From NCBI RefSeq assembly GCF_030124175.1, contig NZ_JASKMT010000023.1:25401-89400 (forward strand): a stretch of 64,000 nucleotides of DNA, read 5' to 3'. The DNA comes from Streptomyces sp. 549 (lineage in GTDB: Bacteria > Actinomycetota > Actinomycetes > Streptomycetales > Streptomycetaceae). A model generated the notes under the pieces. The model ran no database searches. It saw only the letters and a list, made by a program, of their open reading frames with translations, and was not told where the DNA came from. Made by a program: the position numbers and the translations under genes. Positions 15,024 through 23,202 of this stretch are shown here, piece by piece (positions within the stretch are counted from its first letter, which is position 1; each line of letters begins with the position of its first letter).

Positions 15024-17582
15024 ATGGTGACGTTCGCACAGGCGCAGGAGCGCGCCGAGCGCTGGGTCAACGGCGGCGTGCCCGCCTACCAGCACCGCGA
15101 GGTGCGGGTCCGCGAGTTCGACCTGGGGTTCGTGGCCTGGGCCGAGGACCGTCCCGACGGTCCTCGGTCCGACGGCGGCCGGACGCGGCTGGTCATCGCC
15201 CGCGACAGCGGCGAGTCGACGCTGTGGCCGGGGCTGCCGGTGGGCGAGGTGATCCGCCGGTACCAGGAGGAGTACGCCGTCAGGGCGCCCTCGGACGCCC
15301 CGCCGCCGCCCGCGCAGCCGGTGGACCTGGAGGCGACGTCGTTCCTGCTGACGCCGCCGGAGTGGCTGCAGGCGGCAGCGGACCGCATGGGCGTGCCCGA
15401 CCACCGCCGCACGTCCGGAGCCTCCGGCACGTCCGGAGCCTCCGGCACGTCCGGTGCGTCCGCCGCGCCTGCTGCCTCCGCCGCGGCCGGTGATCCCGAG
15501 CCGTCCGCTCCGTCCGGCGGCCCCGCTCCCGTCCCCTCCCCCGGCCCGTCCGGTGGCCACACGCAGCCCGACGGTTCCGCGACGCCGCCGGCCGCGCCGG
15601 GGACCCCGTCGGGCGTCCCGCAGGACGCGCGGCCCGGTGACACACCGCCGCCTCCGGGGCCCGGCGGCACGTCCGGCGGCTGGCCCGCAGCCGGAGGCTC
15701 CTCCGGAGGCCCGGCACCGGCCGACCGCTCGGCGGGCGGCTCACCCTGGGCGGACACCTCCGGTTCGGACGCGGGCGGCTCGGTGGCTCCCCCGGCGACG
15801 GTGTTCGCGCCGCCGCTGAGCGGCAGCGACGACGAGGGCACGCCGCCGCCCAGCAGCGGCGAGGCCCGCACCGAGCTGATGCCGGACGGCAGTTCGCTGC
15901 CCAGTACCCGCATCACCCCGGCCCTGGACGACCCGTCGTCCGGCCCGCTCGGACCGCCGTCCGCGCCGGGCGGCTCGACGCCGCCCCCGGCGCCTGGCAC
16001 GCCGGGCGCGGCCGACATCGCGGACGCGGCGACCAGCCGCGCGCCGCGCGGCTCCGTGCCGTCCCGCCCCTCGCGGAGCGGCGGCCCGTCCGTGCCGCCG
16101 CCGCCCGGCGCGCCGGGCACCCCGGGCGCCCGCCCCCGGCCGGGCGGCCCCGGCCCGCAGGGCGACGGCAGCGGCGCGGGCGGCAGCGGCGGTGACGGAG
16201 GCAGCGGTGACGGCTACGTGCCGACGCGGATGGTGCCGGCCGACGAGCTGGCCGCGCAGGCGCGCGGCGAGCGCACCCCGCCGCCCGGCGGGGACGGCAA
16301 CTCCGGCGGCGTGCACCACGCCGCGACGGTGCTTTCCGGGCCCGGCGGGCCCGGAAGCGGACAGCGCCCGCCGTCCGCCCCGGCCGCACCGCACGCCCCC
16401 GGCGCACCGGGCACGCCGGGCGCGCCCGCAGCAGGCGTGCACCAGGCGGCGACCGTGCTGTCGGGGCCCAGCGGCCCCCCGGCCGGCCCGCACCCGCCCG
16501 GCCCGGCCCCGCACGCCCCGGGCCCGGCCCCGCACACCCCCGGCCATCCCCCGCAGGGCGGCATGCCCCCGCAGGGGTACGGCTATCCGCAGCAGCCCAC
16601 CGGGCTGCCGACCGTCGGCCCCGGCTACATGGCGGTGCTGCGCTACCGGGCCCCGGACGGTTCGGAGCAGCAGCTCATCCGGCGCTCGGCGCCGGGCACG
16701 CCCCACCCGGAGTGGCAGATCATGTACGAGCTGCGGCAGATGAACGTGCCGCCGCAGCAGGTACTGGAGCTGCACACCGAGTTGGAGTCCTGCGAGCTGC
16801 CCGGCGGCTACTGCGCCCGCATGGTCCGGGAGACCTGGCCGCAGGTGCGGGTCAGCCACACCGCGCCCTACGGCCGCGACCACGCGTCCCGGCAGCAGGG
16901 CATGCGTCACCTCGTCGAGCACCAGGGCGAGTTGCACCAGGTGGCGGACGGCCCGGCGCGGCCCGCGCCGGTGCGGGCTCCACTGCAGCAGGTGCCGCCC
17001 GCCCCGCCGGTGCCGCCGGACGCGATCGGCCACGAGCTGGCCCAGGCGTTCGGGCCGCAGGGCGTGTTCCGCTTCGACCAGCGCGCGGTCTCCCGGCAGG
17101 GTGTGCCCGAGGTGGTCGCCCACACGCTGGTCTGGGCGGGCCTGCCGGTCGACTTCGGGCCGTTCTTCTGGGCGCAGGCCCAGCCGGGCCGCCCGGTGCC
17201 CACGCTGGCCGAACTCGCCCAGGAGCGCGGCGTGCAGCCGGCGTCCGACGCCGGCTCCTACCTGGTGATGGGCAGCGACTTCGGCCGTCAGCTGTGTGTG
17301 CAGTACGGCACCGCGCACATCGTGGCGGTGCCGATGGAGGCGGACGCGAGCGGTCGTCCGGCGGTGCCGCAGTTCGTGAACAGCGGTCTGCCGGAGTTCG
17401 CCCGCTGTCTGGGCCTGCTGGGACGCATGTGGCGGCTGCGCTACGGGCTGACGCAGGAGCAGGCGGGGCGCTGGACGGTCGACTTCCAGAACCAGCTGGC
17501 CGCACTGGACCCGGCGGCGCTGTCCGGCCCGGAGAACTGGTGGTCGGTGCTGCTGGAGCAGATGTGGGACGGCCTGCTCTGA
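15024..17582 (+). CDS. YrhB-domain / SUKH-4 family protein with ~440-residue low-complexity linker
   Basis: An 852-aa protein. Residues about 3-85 form a YrhB/Imm35-like domain (AQERAERWVNGGVP; LVIARDSGESTLWPGLPVGEVI). Residues about 90-530 are Pro/Gly/Ala/Ser-rich and presumably disordered, with an 18-bp tandem repeat at 15410-15450 and a duplicated motif HHAATVLSGP / HQAATVLSGP near residues 431 and 473. Residues about 530-852 form the SUKH-4-like C-terminal region (YMAVLRYRAPDGSEQ; WQIMYELRQMNVPP; FFWAQAQPGRPVPTLAELAQERGV; FVNSGLPEFARCLGLLG). ATG 15024 has GGAGGGG 9 nt upstream; GTG 15015, overlapping the previous stop, is an alternative. Two immunity-type domains in one chain suggest a multi-specific or adaptor role. 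Confidence 0.85.
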   Translation: MVTFAQAQERAERWVNGGVPAYQHREVRVREFDLGFVAWAEDRPDGPRSDGGRTRLVIARDSGESTLWPGLPVGEVIRRYQEEYAVRAPSDAPPPPAQPVDLEATSFLLTPPEWLQAAADRMGVPDHRRTSGASGTSGASGTSGASAAPAASAAAGDPEPSAPSGGPAPVPSPGPSGGHTQPDGSATPPAAPGTPSGVPQDARPGDTPPPPGPGGTSGGWPAAGGSSGGPAPADRSAGGSPWADTSGSDAGGSVAPPATVFAPPLSGSDDEGTPPPSSGEARTELMPDGSSLPSTRITPALDDPSSGPLGPPSAPGGSTPPPAPGTPGAADIADAATSRAPRGSVPSRPSRSGGPSVPPPPGAPGTPGARPRPGGPGPQGDGSGAGGSGGDGGSGDGYVPTRMVPADELAAQARGERTPPPGGDGNSGGVHHAATVLSGPGGPGSGQRPPSAPAAPHAPGAPGTPGAPAAGVHQAATVLSGPSGPPAGPHPPGPAPHAPGPAPHTPGHPPQGGMPPQGYGYPQQPTGLPTVGPGYMAVLRYRAPDGSEQQLIRRSAPGTPHPEWQIMYELRQMNVPPQQVLELHTELESCELPGGYCARMVRETWPQVRVSHTAPYGRDHASRQQGMRHLVEHQGELHQVADGPARPAPVRAPLQQVPPAPPVPPDAIGHELAQAFGPQGVFRFDQRAVSRQGVPEVVAHTLVWAGLPVDFGPFFWAQAQPGRPVPTLAELAQERGVQPASDAGSYLVMGSDFGRQLCVQYGTAHIVAVPMEADASGRPAVPQFVNSGLPEFARCLGLLGRMWRLRYGLTQEQAGRWTVDFQNQLAALDPAALSGPENWWSVLLEQMWDGLL
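15410..15461 (+). repeat. 18-bp tandem repeat, ~2.8 copies
   Basis: CACGTCCGGAGCCTCCGG is present at 15410-15427 and 15428-15445 and partly from 15446. It encodes TSGASG repeats in the linker of the SUKH-4 protein; copy number may vary between strains. Confidence 0.8.
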
Positions 17583-17932
17583 TCCGAGCCGCCGAAGGGG
17601 ACCGGCAGGGCGCGCGCCGCACGGCGCGACCGCCAGGCCGGTCCCCTTCTGTGCTCCTCCCCTTCAGCGGTGCTCCCCTTCGGCGTCGTTCTCCCGCCGG
17701 CGTGCCTCCGCAGGAGTGCGGACGGCGGCGGACGGGCAGGGTGTCGCTGCGGGGCGCGGCACGTTGGCCGCGGGCGGGCCCGGGCGGTGCCGTCCGCGGG
17801 TCGGGACGCGTCCGCCGGGTCCGTGGGAACGGACAGGAAGCCGCACGACCGGACAGTTCCGAAAAAGGCCGAATACCCCGGAACACCGGCATCCGCACGG
17901 ATGCAGCATGCTTGGGGACGACAGCCGCCGAA
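17583..17932. other. Intergenic region with terminator and promoter of the coiled-coil gene
   Basis: 350 bp. The first 70 bp hold the SUKH-4 terminator. The rest is GC-rich with no gene-like frame of its own; an AT-richer stretch at about 17855-17895 probably contains the promoter of the downstream DivIVA-like gene. Confidence 0.5.
17595..17648 (+). terminator. Terminator hairpin after the SUKH-4 gene
   Basis: 12-bp perfect outer arms (AAGGGGACCGGC at 17595-17606, complement at 17637-17648) enclosing a second GC-rich stem, ending in CTTCTGTGCTCC. It starts 13 bp after the stop. Confidence 0.8.
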
Positions 17933-18988
17933 GTGGCACGCTTCGGGCGGATCGCGCAGAAGGAGGGGCTCGCCATTTCTTTCACGGGTGCCAGCAGGGG
18001 TGCCGGCGGGCCGGGGGGTCGGACCGGGCCGGACCGTGCCGGGTTCGCGACCGCGCGACGCGGCTACCGGCCGGAGCAGGTGGACGCCCGCCTGGCCGCG
18101 CTGGACGAGGAGCAGCGCCTCGCCCTGGAACGGGTCGGGGAGTTGGAGCGGGCGAGTGAGGGGCTGGCCGCCGAGGCCGAGCGGCTGCGGCTGGTGGTGG
18201 AGTCGCTGTCGCCGCCGGCCTTCGAGACGCTGGGCGAGCGGGCGGCCCTGATCCTCACCGAGGCCGAGCAGGCCGCCGGTGAGCTGCGGCAGGACGTGGA
18301 CGCCGAGGTGGCCGCGCTGCACGAGGAGGCGGAGGCCGCGGCGACCGCCCGCCGCGAGGCGGCACGCGCCGAGGCCGCCCGGATCAGGGGGGCGGCCGAG
18401 GAGGCCGCGCGCGGCACGCTGGACGCGGCGGGGCGGCAGGCGGCCGAGGTGCGCGCGAGCGCGACCGCCGAAGCCGGGCAGGTCCGCGACGAGGCGCGGC
18501 AGAAGCTGGCCGGGGCCGAGCAGAGCTGCGCCGAACTCCTGGCCGGCCAGGAGCAGGAGCACAAGTCGGGGCTGGAGGCGCTGGACCGCGAACTGGCCCG
18601 GCACGAGGCGGAGTCGGACGCCCGCATCAACAAGCTGGAGCAGGCCGGGGAGGCCGCGCGCACCGCGTCCAAGCGGGCCTACGCGGAGGCCGAGCAGGCC
18701 GCTCGGCAGGAGAACGAGCGGGCCGAGCGGCAGGCGGAGGAGCTGCTCGTGCAGGCGCGGACACGTGCCGAGCGGATCGAGTGGGAGACCCAGCGGGTGC
18801 TGCGCGAGCAGGACGGGCGCAAGGAGGAGCTGCGCGACCACCTGGACCACGTCCGCGCCAGCCTGGCCGCCCTGACCGGCCGCGGCCACGAGGAACCCCA
18901 GGACGAGCCGCCGCAGGACGAGCCGCCGCCCGGGACCGGCGGTGGGACCGGTGACGGGACCGGCGGTTCAGGGGGACCTCGGGGGTAG
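17933..18988 (+). CDS. DivIVA/cellulose-binding-like coiled-coil protein
   Basis: Up to 351 aa. A short DivIVA-like motif (FATARRGYRPEQVDARLAAL) is followed by a ~280-residue Ala/Glu/Arg-rich coiled coil and a Pro/Gly-rich tail (EEPQDEPPQDEPPP...). Streptomyces has several such scaffold proteins (DivIVA, Scy, FilP relatives) acting in polar growth and cytoskeleton-like assemblies; this one is a likely relative, not identifiable further. The start is uncertain. GTG 17933 is the nearest canonical in-frame start but lacks a ribosome-binding site. A strong AGGAGGGG box at 17961-17968 points to an ATT at 17975, which would give MSFTGASRG as the N-terminus. Confidence 0.8.
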   Translation: MARFGRIAQKEGLAISFTGASRGAGGPGGRTGPDRAGFATARRGYRPEQVDARLAALDEEQRLALERVGELERASEGLAAEAERLRLVVESLSPPAFETLGERAALILTEAEQAAGELRQDVDAEVAALHEEAEAAATARREAARAEAARIRGAAEEAARGTLDAAGRQAAEVRASATAEAGQVRDEARQKLAGAEQSCAELLAGQEQEHKSGLEALDRELARHEAESDARINKLEQAGEAARTASKRAYAEAEQAARQENERAERQAEELLVQARTRAERIEWETQRVLREQDGRKEELRDHLDHVRASLAALTGRGHEEPQDEPPQDEPPPGTGGGTGDGTGGSGGPRG

Positions 18989-19043
18989 AGCTACGGCCCG
19001 GTATCCTTCCGGTGACATTCACCCGAAGCCGAAGGGCACACCC

Positions 19044-20501
19044 GTGAGCGCCAACCGCCCGGCAGCCGTCGTCGTTCTCGCAGCGGGTGAGGGCACCCGT
19101 ATGAAGTCGTCGACGCCGAAGGTCCTGCACGACATCTGCGGCCGGACGCTGGTCGGCCATGTGGTCGCCGCGTCCCGCGAACTGGACCCCGAGCACCTGG
19201 TGGTGGTCGTCGGGCACGGCCGGGAGCGGGTCGCCGCGCACCTCGCCGAGGTGGACGCCGCCGCCCGGACCGCCGTGCAGGCCGAGCAGAACGGCACCGG
19301 GCACGCGGTCCGGATGGGCCTGGAGGCGCTGCGCGCCGAGGGTGTGCGACTCTCCGGCACGGTCCTGGTGACCTGCGGCGACACGCCGCTGCTGACCGGC
19401 GACACGCTCCAGGCACTGGCCGACGTGCACGCCGCCGACGGCAACGCGGTGACGGTGCTGTCCGCGGAGGTGCCGGACGCCACCGGGTACGGGCGCATCA
19501 TGCGCGGCGAGGACGGCGCGGTGACCGCGATCGTCGAGCACAAGGACGCCACCGACGCGCAGCGCGCGGTGCGCGAGATCAACTCCGGCGTGTTCGCGTT
19601 CGACGGCGAGCTGCTGGCCGACGCGCTGGGCAAGGTCAGCACCGACAACAGCCAGGGCGAGGAGTACCTGACCGACGTCCTGGGCATCCTGCGCACGGCC
19701 GGGCACCGGGTGGGCGCGGCCGTCGCCGCCGACCACCGGGAGATCCTGGGCATCAACAACCGGGTGCAGCTCGCCGAGGCGCGGCGGCTGCTGAACCTGC
19801 GGCTGGTGGAGCGGGCGATGCTGGCCGGTGTGACGGTCGTGGACCCGGCCACCACGTGGCTGGACGCGGCGGTCACCGTGGAGCCGGACGCGCTGGTGCT
19901 GCCCGGCACCCAGCTGCTGGGGGCGACGCACCTGGCCGCCGGCTGCGAGGTCGGCCCGAACACCCGCCTCACCGACACCCACGTGGGCGCCGGTGCACAG
20001 GTCAGCAACACGGTGGCGGTGTCGGCCCGGGTCGGCGAGGGCGCCTCGGTGGGCCCGTACGCCTACCTGCGGCCGGGTACCGAGCTGGGGCCGAAGGCGA
20101 AGGCCGGCACGTACGTAGAGATGAAGAACGCCCGGATCGGCGAGGGCAGCAAGGTCCCGCACCTGTCGTACGTGGGCGACGCGACGATCGGCGAGTACAC
20201 CAACATCGGCGCGGCGAGCGTCTTCGTGAACTACGACGGCGAGGCCAAGCACCACACCACCATCGGCTCGCACTGCAAGACCGGCTCGGACAACATGTTT
20301 GTGGCTCCCGTCACGATCGGGGACGGCGCCTACACCGCCGCCGGGTCCGTGATCACCCGGGACGTGCCGCCCGGCTCCCTGGCCGTGGCACGCGGTCAGC
20401 AGCGCAACATCGAGGGCTGGGTGGCCCGCAAGCGCCCCGGCAGCGCCGCCGCGCAGGCGGCGAGGTCCGCCGGCGGGCAGGACTCCGGCGACCAGGTCTG
20501 A
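19044..20501 (+). CDS. glmU: Bifunctional UDP-N-acetylglucosamine pyrophosphorylase / glucosamine-1-P acetyltransferase
   Basis: A 485-aa enzyme making UDP-GlcNAc for peptidoglycan and glycans. The N-terminal uridyltransferase has the signature LAAGEGTRMKSSTPKVLH near residue 12 and QNGTGHAVRMGL near 85. The C-terminal acetyltransferase (about 265-460) is a left-handed beta-helix of hexapeptide repeats with YLRPGTELG, KNARIGEGSKVPHLSYVGDA and NYDGEAKHHTTIG. The last ~30 residues are an Ala/Gly/Ser-rich tail. GTG 19044 has GAAGGGCA upstream; a TATCCT box at about 19000-19005 may be the -10 element. It is followed 92 bp later by prs, the common bacterial glmU-prs order. Confidence 0.98.
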   Translation: MSANRPAAVVVLAAGEGTRMKSSTPKVLHDICGRTLVGHVVAASRELDPEHLVVVVGHGRERVAAHLAEVDAAARTAVQAEQNGTGHAVRMGLEALRAEGVRLSGTVLVTCGDTPLLTGDTLQALADVHAADGNAVTVLSAEVPDATGYGRIMRGEDGAVTAIVEHKDATDAQRAVREINSGVFAFDGELLADALGKVSTDNSQGEEYLTDVLGILRTAGHRVGAAVAADHREILGINNRVQLAEARRLLNLRLVERAMLAGVTVVDPATTWLDAAVTVEPDALVLPGTQLLGATHLAAGCEVGPNTRLTDTHVGAGAQVSNTVAVSARVGEGASVGPYAYLRPGTELGPKAKAGTYVEMKNARIGEGSKVPHLSYVGDATIGEYTNIGAASVFVNYDGEAKHHTTIGSHCKTGSDNMFVAPVTIGDGAYTAAGSVITRDVPPGSLAVARGQQRNIEGWVARKRPGSAAAQAARSAGGQDSGDQV

Positions 20502-20593
20502 CCCGTCTCCGGCCCACCGGCCGGAGCGGTCGAGTTCGGCGAAGGGCGTACGGTGAGAGACGCACATCTGGCAGATTCCAAGGAGACGGTGCA

Positions 20594-21574
20594 GTGACCG
20601 GGATCAAGACGACCAGCGAGAAGAAGCTGATGCTCTTCTCCGGCCGCGCCCACCCGAAGCTGGCGGAGGAGGTGGCCAGCGAGCTGGGAGTGGACCTGGT
20701 CCCCACGAAGGCGATCGACTTCGCCAACGGCGAGATCTACGTGCGTTTCGAGGAGTCGGTGCGCGGCGCCGACTGCTTCCTGATCCAGAGCCACACCGCG
20801 CCCATCAACAAGTGGATCATGGAACAGCTCATCATGATCGACGCGTTGAAGCGGGCCTCGGCCCGCAGCATCTCGGTGGTCATCCCCTTCTACGGCTACG
20901 CGCGGCAGGACAAGAAGCACCGCGGCCGGGAGCCGATCTCGGCCCGGCTGATGGCCGACCTGCTGCAGGCCGCGGGCGCGGACCGCGTGGTCAGCGTCGA
21001 CCTGCACGCCGACCAGGTGCAGGGCTACTTCGACGGCCCCGTGGACCACCTGTTCGCGCTGCCGCTGCTCACGGACTACATCGCCAACCGGGTCGACCGC
21101 GAGAAGCTGACCGTGGTCTCGCCGGACGCCGGCCGGGTGCGGGTCGCCGACCGCTGGGCGGACCGCCTCGGCGCTCCGCTGGCCATCGTGCACAAGCGCC
21201 GCGACCCGGACGTCGCCAACCAGGTCACCGTGCACGAGGTGGTCGGCGACGTGCGCGGCCGGGTGTGTGTGCTGGTGGACGACATGGTCGACACCGGCGG
21301 CACCATCTGCGCCGCCGCGGAGGCGCTGTACGCCAACGGGGCCGAGGACGTCATCGTGACCGCCACCCACGGCATCCTGTCCCACCCCGCGCCGGACCGG
21401 CTGAAGAACTCCAAGGTCAGCGAGTTCGTCTTCACCAACACCCTGCCCACGCCGGAGGATCTGGCGCTGGACAAGGTGACGGTGCTCTCCATGGCCCCGA
21501 TGATCGCCCGCGCGGTCCGCGAGGTCTTCGAGGACGGGTCCGTCACCAGCCTCTTCGAGGACGAGCAGGGTTGA
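20594..21574 (+). CDS. prs: Ribose-phosphate pyrophosphokinase (PRPP synthetase)
   Basis: A 326-aa enzyme converting ribose-5-phosphate and ATP to PRPP for nucleotide, His, Trp and NAD synthesis. Landmarks are LMLFSGRAHPKLAEEVASELG near the N-terminus, FANGEIYVRFEESVRGAD, the ATP-binding flexible loop YARQDKKHRGREPI, the metal/substrate motif VVSVDLHADQVQGYFD, and the PRPP loop VLVDDMVDTGGT. The length is normal. GTG 20594 follows AAGGAGAC. It is likely co-transcribed with glmU. Confidence 0.98.
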   Translation: MTGIKTTSEKKLMLFSGRAHPKLAEEVASELGVDLVPTKAIDFANGEIYVRFEESVRGADCFLIQSHTAPINKWIMEQLIMIDALKRASARSISVVIPFYGYARQDKKHRGREPISARLMADLLQAAGADRVVSVDLHADQVQGYFDGPVDHLFALPLLTDYIANRVDREKLTVVSPDAGRVRVADRWADRLGAPLAIVHKRRDPDVANQVTVHEVVGDVRGRVCVLVDDMVDTGGTICAAAEALYANGAEDVIVTATHGILSHPAPDRLKNSKVSEFVFTNTLPTPEDLALDKVTVLSMAPMIARAVREVFEDGSVTSLFEDEQG

Positions 21575-21585
21575 CTGCCCATGGC

Positions 21586-21612
21586 CACCGGTGAGCGGTT
21601 CACCCACCGGTG
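21586..21612 (+). terminator. Possible terminator after prs
   Basis: 8-bp arms CACCGGTG at 21586-21593 and 21605-21612 with an 11-nt loop, 12 bp after the prs stop, followed by ATCGATTTCTGTT. The stem is short, so this is tentative. Confidence 0.4.
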
Positions 21613-21774
21613 ATCGATTTCTGTTGCGGCCTCCCCGCCGGGTAGCATCGCGATGTTGCTCGGCGAGGGAGGCCGTACCTGTTCGGTGCGGCTGTCCGTT
21701 ATCGACGTGCTCTTCGTAGCAGGCCTGTCGTGGGCCGGGTGACGGTCCGATCCGTCCCAGTACGAGGAGCCACC

Positions 21775-22362
21775 ATGGCCGACGTCAACATCTCCGCCAC
21801 CATCCGCCGCGAGTTCGGCAAGGGCGCCGCGCGCCGCCTGCGCCGCGAGCAGAAGGTCCCCGCGGTGGTCTACGGCCACGGTGCCGAGACCGTGCACATC
21901 GAGCTGCCCAGCTACGACCTGATGATGGCCCTGAAGAAGTCGAACGTCCTGATCACCCTGGACATCGAGGGCCGCAAGGAGCTCGTCATCCCCAAGGCCG
22001 TGCAGCGTGAGGCCATCCGCGGCTTCCTGGTCCACCTGGACCTGCTCACGGTGAAGAAGGGCGAGACGGTCCAGGTGGACGTGCCCGTCATCGCCGACGG
22101 CGACCTGGGCCCGGGCCAGCACATCCTGGAGCACGTGCTCAACGCGCTGCCGGTCGAGGCCGAGGCCACCCACATCCCCGAGTCCTTCCACGTGTCCGTC
22201 GAGGGCCTCGTCTCCGGTGACACCGTCCTGGCGAAGGACGTGCCGCTGCCCAAGGGCACCACGCTGAACGTCGAGGACGACACCGTCGTGCTCCAGGTCC
22301 TCGCCGCGCAGGCCGAGGAGCCCGCCGCCGAGGGCGCCGAGACCGACGAGTCCGCCGCGTAA
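21775..22362 (+). CDS. rplY: 50S ribosomal protein L25 (CTC/TL5 form)
   Basis: A 195-aa 5S-rRNA-binding ribosomal protein. The N-terminal L25 domain (about 1-92) has RREFGKGAARRLRREQKVPAVVYGHG. The C-terminal CTC/TL5 beta domain (about 95-180) has HVLNALPVEAEATHIPESFHVSVEGL. It ends in an acidic Ala/Glu tail. CTC-type L25 is the general-stress variant in other Gram-positives. ATG 21775 follows GAGGAG. About 160 bp of leader with a plausible promoter (TAGCAT near 21641) precede it, so it may be transcribed separately from prs. A strong terminator follows. Confidence 0.97.
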   Translation: MADVNISATIRREFGKGAARRLRREQKVPAVVYGHGAETVHIELPSYDLMMALKKSNVLITLDIEGRKELVIPKAVQREAIRGFLVHLDLLTVKKGETVQVDVPVIADGDLGPGQHILEHVLNALPVEAEATHIPESFHVSVEGLVSGDTVLAKDVPLPKGTTLNVEDDTVVLQVLAAQAEEPAAEGAETDESAA

Positions 22363-22376
22363 CACCCGCTGTCACC

Positions 22377-22424
22377 GCCGGGCCGGGCCCGCCACCGCAC
22401 CACCGGTGGCGGGCCCGGCCCGGC
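22377..22424 (+). terminator. Strong terminator after rplY
   Basis: 21-bp perfect arms at 22377-22397 and 22404-22424 (starting GCCGGGCCGGGCCCGCC) with a 6-nt loop, 14 bp after the rplY stop. It should separate rplY from pth. Confidence 0.92.
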
Positions 22425-22460
22425 GCGCGGCTGCCCGCCGAGCCGGCGGCGCCCGGGTAC

Positions 22461-22557
22461 GGCACCGTCGTGCGACACCGTTCGTGCGACACCGCCCGCT
22501 CGGCACCGCCCGTCCGACACCGCCCGTCCGACACCGTCCGTTCGACGCCTTTCGGGA
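22461..22557 (+). repeat. 14-bp tandem repeats upstream of pth
   Basis: Six to seven consecutive 13-14-bp units of the form GACACCGCCCGTCC (22461-22543 clearly, a degenerate copy to 22557), ending just before the pth start. The units differ by 1-3 bases. The array occupies the expected promoter/leader region of pth. Confidence 0.85.
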
Positions 22558-22565
22558 GCACACCG

Positions 22566-23159
22566 ATGAGCGACACCGCCAGCGACCTGTGGATCGTGGC
22601 CGGCCTGGGCAACCCGGGCCCCGAGTACGCCGGCAACCGGCACAACGCGGGGTTCCTCGTCGCCGACCTGCTCGCCTCGCGCATGGGCGCCCGGTTCAAG
22701 ACCCACAGGTCCCGCGCCCAGGTCGCCGAGGGCCGCGTCGGAGCGCCGGGCCCGGACAGCCGCCGGGTGGTGGTGGCCAAGCCGATGTCGTACATGAACC
22801 TGTCCGGCGGACCGGTCACCGCGCTGCGCGACTTCTACAAGGTGCACGTCGAGCGCATCGTGGTCGTCCACGACGAGCTGGACATCGGCTACGGCCAGCT
22901 GCGGCTGAAGAAGGGCGGCGGTGACAACGGCCACAACGGCCTGAAGTCCCTCACCAAGTCGCTCGGACCGGACTACCACCGGGTCCGCTTCGGCGTGGGC
23001 CGCCCGCCGGGGCGCATGCCTGTCGCCGACTACGTGCTCAAGGACTTCTCGTCCGCCGAGCGCAAGGAACTCGACTACCTCGTCGACCGGGCCACCGACG
23101 CGGTGGAGACGCTGCTGGTGGACGGGCTGGAACGGGCCCAGACCACCTACAACTCCTGA
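22566..23159 (+). CDS. pth: Peptidyl-tRNA hydrolase
   Basis: A 197-aa esterase releasing peptides from peptidyl-tRNA in the cytoplasm. Visible landmarks are GLGNPGPEYAGNRHNAGF (catalytic His in RHNAGF), KPMSYMNLSGGPV, VVHDELDIGYGQLRLKKGGGDNGHNGLKS (catalytic Asp) and FGVGRPPGRMPVADYVLKDF. The length is normal. ATG 22566 is the start; the upstream frame only translates the 14-bp repeats. It converges with the TetR gene with only 43 bp between the stops. Confidence 0.97.
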   Translation: MSDTASDLWIVAGLGNPGPEYAGNRHNAGFLVADLLASRMGARFKTHRSRAQVAEGRVGAPGPDSRRVVVAKPMSYMNLSGGPVTALRDFYKVHVERIVVVHDELDIGYGQLRLKKGGGDNGHNGLKSLTKSLGPDYHRVRFGVGRPPGRMPVADYVLKDFSSAERKELDYLVDRATDAVETLLVDGLERAQTTYNS

Positions 23160-23202
23160 CGGCCCGCAGCCGTCCCGCTGAGCCGGGGGCCGCCGGCCGC
23201 GG

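Noticed and set aside
12739..15039. A 766-codon minus-strand open frame
   Set aside because: Only its last 160 codons (SUKH-3) are real; the rest crosses other genes in a wrong frame, a normal effect in high-GC DNA.
22461..22557. CRISPR array
   Set aside because: The units are only 14 bp, contiguous and without spacers; it is a simple tandem repeat.
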